DNA of 53,781 bases from Bacillota bacterium. GTDB taxonomy: Bacteria; Bacillota; Clostridia; Clostridiales; Caloramatoraceae. The notes below the pieces were generated by a model. It worked only from the letters and a program-made list of their open reading frames with translations, was not told where the DNA came from and searched no databases. The stretch covers positions 1-53,781 of the forward strand of contig JAEZLD010000105.1 in NCBI GenBank assembly GCA_023415335.1, given 5' to 3'. Positions within the stretch are counted from its first letter, which is position 1. Each line of letters begins with the position of its first letter. Position numbers and translations under genes: made by a program. Below, in pieces: positions 49,329-53,781 of this stretch.

Positions 49329-50546
49329 ATGACAACATTTATTAAAGCTGATGATGCCTGGTCACTATGGGCAATATTAATCGGCTGGGCTGCTATTAGT
49401 ATTTGGTTGGAGCAAAAGTATAATTGGGCATCCAAGGTATCAGGTGCAGTGATTGCTCTTCTGGGAGCTCTCATATTAGCTAATCTTAAAATTATCCCAA
49501 CATCCTCTGCGGTATATGATAATGTATGGGGATATGTAGTCCCTGTTGCTATTCCTCTTCTTTTATTTAAAGCTAATTTAAAAAAGGTTTTTAAGGAAAG
49601 CGGGCGCATGATAGGTGCCTTTTGGTTCCCTGCTATAGGAACCTGCGTTGGTGCATTTGTTGCAACAGCACTTTTGCACAATGTTATTCCACAGCTTGGA
49701 GAAATCGGTGGGATGATGACAGCAAGTTATATCGGTGGAGGTGTAAACTTTGTTGCAATGACAACTGTTTTTCACCCGGAGGAAAGCCTTGTAAATTCTA
49801 CTATTGTAGCAGACAACCTTGTTATGGCAGCCTTCTTCTTTATATACCTGTACATTCCTGCAACAAAATTTTTTATAAAGAGATATAGAATGGCGTATCC
49901 TAATGCCGATGTTACTGCTGCATCAAAAGAAACACAGGAGAACAAGGTGGCTGCGTATTGGGGAAGGAAAGACGTTTCTCTAAAGGATATAGCACTTGCT
50001 ATGGGTAGTGCTGTTATAATTGCTGCTGTCAGCAAAAAGCTTGGGGTATATTTGGGAGGCATAATTCCAAATGATAAAAATGTACTTTTTAATGTTCTTA
50101 ACATTATGTTAAGCAATCAGTATTTTCTTATGACAACAATAACTGTTGCACTAGTAAGCTGTTTTCCGAAGTTCTTCGAAAATATCAATGGAGCACAGGA
50201 AATTGGTACCTTCCTTATATATATATTCTTTGTTGTAATAGGAGCACCAGCATCTATAACTGAAATTATTTATAATACACCTGCACTATTCCTTTTCTGC
50301 ATAATAATAGCTTTATTCAATCTTCTGTTCTCACTGCTTGGGGGAAGGGTTACAAAGCTGACACTTGAAGAAATGATGCTGGCATCTAATGCTACAGTTG
50401 GGGGACCAACTACAGCAGCTGCCATGGCTATATCGAGAGGATGGGGCGATTTGGTTATTCCTGCACTTCTCTGTGGCATTTTTGGATACATAACAGGTAA
50501 TTATTTTGGACTTTTTATGGGGAATTGGCTTATAAGCCTGTTCTAA
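49329..50546 (+). CDS. DUF819 family membrane transporter
   Basis: A 405-residue protein with about ten or eleven membrane segments. Family features: KADDAWSLWAILIGWAA at the N-terminus, PLLLFKANLKKVFKESG, YIGGGVNFVAM, a central cytoplasmic loop (about 190-215), and ASNATVGGPTTAAAMA near the C-terminus. The YjcL/DUF819 family has no proven substrate. It stands directly ahead of a ruined M19 dipeptidase gene, so peptide or dipeptide-derived cargo is possible. Confidence 0.87.
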   Translation: MTTFIKADDAWSLWAILIGWAAISIWLEQKYNWASKVSGAVIALLGALILANLKIIPTSSAVYDNVWGYVVPVAIPLLLFKANLKKVFKESGRMIGAFWFPAIGTCVGAFVATALLHNVIPQLGEIGGMMTASYIGGGVNFVAMTTVFHPEESLVNSTIVADNLVMAAFFFIYLYIPATKFFIKRYRMAYPNADVTAASKETQENKVAAYWGRKDVSLKDIALAMGSAVIIAAVSKKLGVYLGGIIPNDKNVLFNVLNIMLSNQYFLMTTITVALVSCFPKFFENINGAQEIGTFLIYIFFVVIGAPASITEIIYNTPALFLFCIIIALFNLLFSLLGGRVTKLTLEEMMLASNATVGGPTTAAAMAISRGWGDLVIPALLCGIFGYITGNYFGLFMGNWLISLF

Positions 50547-50608
50547 TAAGAAAAGCCAGACTGCTGTTAATTGACTGATAATTGTATGCTATTAAGGAGG
50601 TAGACAGA

Positions 50609-50847
50609 ATGAGAATATTTGATGGGCACTCAGATATACTTACAGATATTACAATGGGAAGAATAAAAGGAGAAAAGCAAATCCTTAAAGAACATCATTT
50701 ATAAGGCTGGAAGCTGGAGGAGTAGAAGCGACAATAATCCAAGAGCTTATTAACTTTCTAAGGCACAGGGGCTATAAAGAAGGGGATATACAAAGGATAG
50801 CATATGGCAATTTGGAAAGAGTTATAAGCAAGATTTTGATAAAATGA
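50609..50847 (+). pseudogene. Remnant of a membrane dipeptidase (peptidase M19)
   Basis: A good ribosome site (AAGGAGG) leads into MRIFDGHSDILTDITMGR, the M19 N-terminus with the H-S-D metal ligands. The frame stops at TAA 50702-50704. A shifted frame continues RLEAGGVEATI, as expected for M19, and then joins straight to INFLRHRGYKEGDIQRIAYG, which is the last part of an M19 protein. So a frameshift and an internal deletion of most of the enzyme (over 200 residues) have left about 80 codons. It lies 62 bases after the DUF819 gene. Confidence 0.8.
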
Positions 50848-50899
50848 TTAAAGGGTTGGGGAAGGTATTATTCCCCAACTATTTTTCGCCTTATTTATG

Positions 50900-50908
50900 T
50901 GGTATAAT
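50900..50908 (+). promoter_or_regulatory. Extended -10 of the M42 peptidase operon
   Basis: TGGTATAAT holds TGn and TATAAT (50903-50908), about 29 bases ahead of the first M42 start. No -35 of note was found, which is acceptable for extended -10 promoters. Confidence 0.55.
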
Positions 50909-50936
50909 AGTAAAAAATGGCAAAGGGGGTAGAAAA

Positions 50937-51977
50937 ATGGAAGGAAAGGAACTGCTATTTAAGCTAAGTGACAGCACCGGTGTTTCTGGAAATGAGCATG
51001 GATTGGGCAACCTGCTTCAGGAATACTTCGAAAAGCATGTGACGGAAACCAACGTTACCAAACAGGGCAATTTCATGGCCATCAAAAGAGGAGATGGAGG
51101 CGGAAAGCATAAAATAATGATAGCTGCCCATTCAGACGAGATAGGAATGATGGTGAAGGACATAGACGATAGAGGCTTTATATATTTTACCCGTGTAGGA
51201 GGGATTGATCCTAAAACAATACCTGCCCAGGAGGTTATAATACACGGAAGAAAGGAAGTGTATGGAGTAGTAGGGGCTAAGCCCCCACATGTGCTTTCAA
51301 GAGATGACATGGAAAAGGCCATAAGGCTGGAGGATATGAAAATAGACGTGGGCATGACTAAGGAGGAGGCTGAGCAGTATATTACTGTTGGCGACCTTAT
51401 TACGGTGAGGCGTGACTGCATAAACCTTCAGGGTGACTTCCTGACAGGAAAGGCGCTGGATGACAGGGCAGGAATAGCCTCCATGCTGGAGTGTGCTATT
51501 GAGCTTGAGAGATTGAAGCATGATGCAGACGTATACTTTACTGCAACTGTAAGCGAGGAGGTTGGCGCCTGGGGAGCAAAGACTGCAGCTTATGAAATAA
51601 ATCCCGATATTGCAATAGCCGTAGATGTTACCTTTGGTGATAAGCATGCAGGAGACAGGGTGAACATTGAATGTGGAAAGGGTGTTGAGATTACCGTAGG
51701 CCCTAATATACACCCGGAGCTTTCTAGAAGGCTTCTGGATATTGCAGATGAATATAAAATACCATATGCCATAGACGTCTGTCCTGGCCCTACAGGAACT
51801 GATGCATGGGCTATACAAATTGTCAGGGAAGGAATACCAAGCCTTTTAATATCAATACCTTTAAGATATATGCATACCTCAACAGAGGTAATAAGCTATA
51901 AGGATGTTGTCCTGACAGGAAGGCTCATGGCACTGTTCATAGCCTCAATAAGGGATTGGGGGGATATATATGCTTAA
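50937..51977 (+). CDS. M42 family metallo-aminopeptidase (first of three)
   Basis: A 346-residue M42 (TET-type) aminopeptidase or endoglucanase-M-like enzyme. Metal ligands and catalytic residues are in place: AAHSDEIGMMV (His, Asp), KALDDRAG (bridging Asp), VSEEVGAWGA (Glu pair), VAVDVTFGD (Asp) and the last histidine in RYMHTSTE. Start ATG 50937 with GGGGG ahead; the frame open from 50844 includes no site and starts inside the dipeptidase remnant. It overlaps the second M42 gene by 8 bases. Such enzymes finish peptide breakdown in the cytoplasm. Confidence 0.9.
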   Translation: MEGKELLFKLSDSTGVSGNEHGLGNLLQEYFEKHVTETNVTKQGNFMAIKRGDGGGKHKIMIAAHSDEIGMMVKDIDDRGFIYFTRVGGIDPKTIPAQEVIIHGRKEVYGVVGAKPPHVLSRDDMEKAIRLEDMKIDVGMTKEEAEQYITVGDLITVRRDCINLQGDFLTGKALDDRAGIASMLECAIELERLKHDADVYFTATVSEEVGAWGAKTAAYEINPDIAIAVDVTFGDKHAGDRVNIECGKGVEITVGPNIHPELSRRLLDIADEYKIPYAIDVCPGPTGTDAWAIQIVREGIPSLLISIPLRYMHTSTEVISYKDVVLTGRLMALFIASIRDWGDIYA

Positions 51978-52977
51978 GGAATATACACAGGCCTTTGGGG
52001 TATCAGGCTGGGAAAAGGAAATAAGAGAGTGCATAAAAAACAGGGTGTCTTCCCTGGGAGAGGTCCGTACAGACAGTATGGGAAACCTGATAGTACATAA
52101 GAAGGGCAGCGCAAAAAGAGTAATGGTCGCTGCACATATGGATGAGGTTGGCTTCCTTGCAACAAAGCTTTATGATGATGGAAGAATAAGATTCTCACCT
52201 GTTGGAGGAATCGACCCAAGAATACTTATTTCTAAAAGAATAGTATTTGGAAGGACTGGTGTTAGAGGAGTCATTGGTGCAAAGCCTATACATCTTCAGA
52301 GTCCTTCTGAGAGAAATGCTCCTGTTAATGTAAATGAGCTTTTCATAGACATAGGGGTTTCCTCTAAGGAGGAGTCAGAAAAGCTTGTTAAGCTTGGAGA
52401 CTATGCAGTATTTGAGAGCAATTATGTGGACATGGGTAAATTCATAAAATCTAAGGCGTTGGACGATAGGGTTGGTTGTGCCATACTGACAGAGTTGCTT
52501 GAGCATGAGTACGACCTGGATTTGTATGGAGTATTTACAGTTCAGGAGGAGGTGGGCACAAGAGGTGCCGCCATTGCTGCCTATGCAATAGAGCCTGAAA
52601 TAGGGATTGTTCTTGAAGGGACTACCTGCGCTGATATTGCGGAAAAAGAAACGGATTTTGTTACAGCCAGTGGGGAAGGCCCGGCCATATCCGTTCTGGA
52701 TAGGACATCCTCAGCCAATGGAAGGCTGCTGAAAAGGATTGTTGAGATCGCTGAGAAAAATAACATACCATATCAATACAGAAGAGGAGATGTGGGAGGA
52801 AATGATGCTGGAAAAATTCACAGGGCAAAGGAAGGCTGCATAACTGCAACCATATCAGTGCCCACCAGATATATACATTCCCCTATATCAATGATTAATA
52901 AGGATGACTATGCTAATACCTTAAAACTGGTACGTGAGGTACTTAAAAGCTTGGAAGGGGAGAAAAATAGCTTATGA
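51970..52977 (+). CDS. M42 family metallo-aminopeptidase (second of three)
   Basis: A 335-residue M42 peptidase with AAHMDEVGFLA, KALDDRVG, VQEEVGTRGA and RYIHSPIS. At the fourth ligand it has Glu (VLEGTTCAD) where the first copy has Asp (VDVT), a variation that I recall in other members. A proper start is the ATG at 51970, overlapping the first gene by 8 bases; ribosome site GGGGGG-like just before. It overlaps the third gene by 4 bases. Substrate range may differ from the first. Confidence 0.9.
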   Translation: MLKEYTQAFGVSGWEKEIRECIKNRVSSLGEVRTDSMGNLIVHKKGSAKRVMVAAHMDEVGFLATKLYDDGRIRFSPVGGIDPRILISKRIVFGRTGVRGVIGAKPIHLQSPSERNAPVNVNELFIDIGVSSKEESEKLVKLGDYAVFESNYVDMGKFIKSKALDDRVGCAILTELLEHEYDLDLYGVFTVQEEVGTRGAAIAAYAIEPEIGIVLEGTTCADIAEKETDFVTASGEGPAISVLDRTSSANGRLLKRIVEIAEKNNIPYQYRRGDVGGNDAGKIHRAKEGCITATISVPTRYIHSPISMINKDDYANTLKLVREVLKSLEGEKNSL

Positions 52978-53781
52978 TGGATAATTTAAAAAGACTGCTT
53001 GAGCAGTTCGGACCCTCAGGAAATGAGGAAAAGATTGGTGATGAAATAGCAAACCAGCTGAAGGGCTATGTGGATGAAATAAAGAAGGACAGGCTAGGTA
53101 ACGTAATAGCCATTAAGAAGGGAAAGGGCAGCGGCAGAATGATGCTGGCTGCACACATGGATCAGATTGGAGTTATGGTGACAGGAATAGAAAAGGAGGG
53201 CTACCTTAGGTTTACTCAGGTAGGCTATGTGGACCCATATACTGTTCTGTACCATAATGTAATATTTCCTGATGGAACCATAGGCACAATAGCAAGAGAA
53301 GAAAAAAAGAGCATAAAGGAATTGAAGCTCAGTAATCTATATATAGATATTGGTGCTACTACAAAGGAAGATGCAGCCTTAAAGGTATCCATAGGTGATT
53401 TCGGAGTATTCCAGACTGTACCATATCAAAATGGAACCAGGCTATCCTCAGGAGCCCTGGACAATAGAATAAGCTGCTATATTCTTATAGAGGCTGCAAA
53501 GAGAATAAAGGAAAGCTATATGGATCTTTACTTTGTATTTACAGTTCAGGAGGAAAGCTATACAAGCGGAGCAGCAACCTCTGCATATGCTATAGAGCCT
53601 GATTGTGCCATTGTAGTGGATGTTACAGACACTGGTGACACTCCCGAATGCTATAGGATGGCTGTAAGATTGGGAAAAGGCCCTGCCATAAAGGTAATGG
53701 ACAGAGGCATGATATGCCATCCTGAAATGAAGCGCTATCTTGCAGACAAGGCGGCAGAACATGGCATAGCATATCAGTATG
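52974..53781 (+). CDS. M42 family metallo-aminopeptidase (third of three), partial at window end
   Basis: The frame starts at ATG 52974 (or 52977), overlaps the second gene, and stays open to the window edge (about 269 residues). It begins MMDNLKRLLEQFGPSGNEEK. Metal motifs are AAHMDQIGVMV, SGALDNRIS, VQEESYTSGA and IVVDVTDTGD. Two positions differ from the other copies: Gln for Glu after the HMD ligand pair, and Asn for the second Asp of the DDR motif. The last histidine would lie beyond the end. AAGGGGAG is 11 bases ahead. Confidence 0.85.
   Translation, partial: MMDNLKRLLEQFGPSGNEEKIGDEIANQLKGYVDEIKKDRLGNVIAIKKGKGSGRMMLAAHMDQIGVMVTGIEKEGYLRFTQVGYVDPYTVLYHNVIFPDGTIGTIAREEKKSIKELKLSNLYIDIGATTKEDAALKVSIGDFGVFQTVPYQNGTRLSSGALDNRISCYILIEAAKRIKESYMDLYFVFTVQEESYTSGAATSAYAIEPDCAIVVDVTDTGDTPECYRMAVRLGKGPAIKVMDRGMICHPEMKRYLADKAAEHGIAYQY

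Noticed and set aside
50844..50936. Upstream start for the first M42 peptidase
   Set aside because: The 31 extra codons begin in the dipeptidase remnant, span the -10 element and have no ribosome site.

Overview
The window looks like the chromosome of an anaerobic, spore-forming, AT-rich Firmicute of class Clostridia. The evidence is a cwlJ-gerQ spore germination pair, a two-iron desulfoferrodoxin, a PyrR-type attenuator ahead of a pyrBI-C-F-K-D-E operon, AGGAGG-type ribosome sites, and the usual clostridial families (M42 peptidases, DUF445, DUF819, XpaC/TelA). No rRNA, tRNA, CRISPR array, prophage or intact insertion sequence was seen.

Layout. (1) Positions 1-15129 are a surface polysaccharide locus: aminotransferase tail, initiating sugar transferase, five family 2 and family 4 glycosyltransferases, LicD, Wzy-like polymerase, Wzx-like flippase and a CDP-polyol phosphotransferase. 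The module GT2-tarI-tarJ, which would make CDP-ribitol, is present twice as diverged copies (3021-4743 and 7168-8890, each with its own GT2 upstream). The first copy also carries a LicD gene. Strong terminator hairpins at 5768-5894 split the locus into two blocks. (2) 15092-19252: ogt, then an envelope operon xpaC-telA-lemA-like-TPM. (3) 19480-32818: small transporters, a zinc-ribbon protein, NUDIX hydrolase, Fe-S aldo/keto reductase, tyrS, a probable manganese exporter, flavin reductase, DUF445, an MFS transporter, desulfoferrodoxin, a class IV aminotransferase, an rRNA methyltransferase and cwlJ-gerQ. (4) 32947-38976: an acyltransferase-like membrane protein, a cysteine-rich 58-residue protein directly ahead of an ABC exporter, GDPD, a class V aminotransferase and a second aldo/keto reductase. 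(5) 38984-44866: the complete pyr operon with promoter, PyrR site, attenuator and final terminator. (6) 45108-48938: a small palindromic repeat, then alpha/beta hydrolase, membrane-anchored MurF and a D-Ala-D-Ala ligase. (7) 49329-53781: a DUF819 transporter, a wrecked M19 dipeptidase gene, and three consecutive M42 peptidases, the last cut by the window edge.

How they fit together. The first 15 kb can plausibly build a Wzx/Wzy-exported polymer that carries ribitol phosphate: TarJ and TarI supply CDP-ribitol, and LicD and the TagB/TarF-like enzyme are the candidate transferases. The MurF-Ddl group suggests a second, membrane-tethered route for D-Ala-D-Ala addition to wall precursors. The pyr operon combines RNA attenuation with an allosteric PyrI subunit. 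The candidates I regard as least described are the CDP-ribitol/LicD pairing, the Cys-rich peptide with its ABC exporter, and the hydrolase-MurF-Ddl unit. All functional statements are from reading the sequence by eye; no database search was run.
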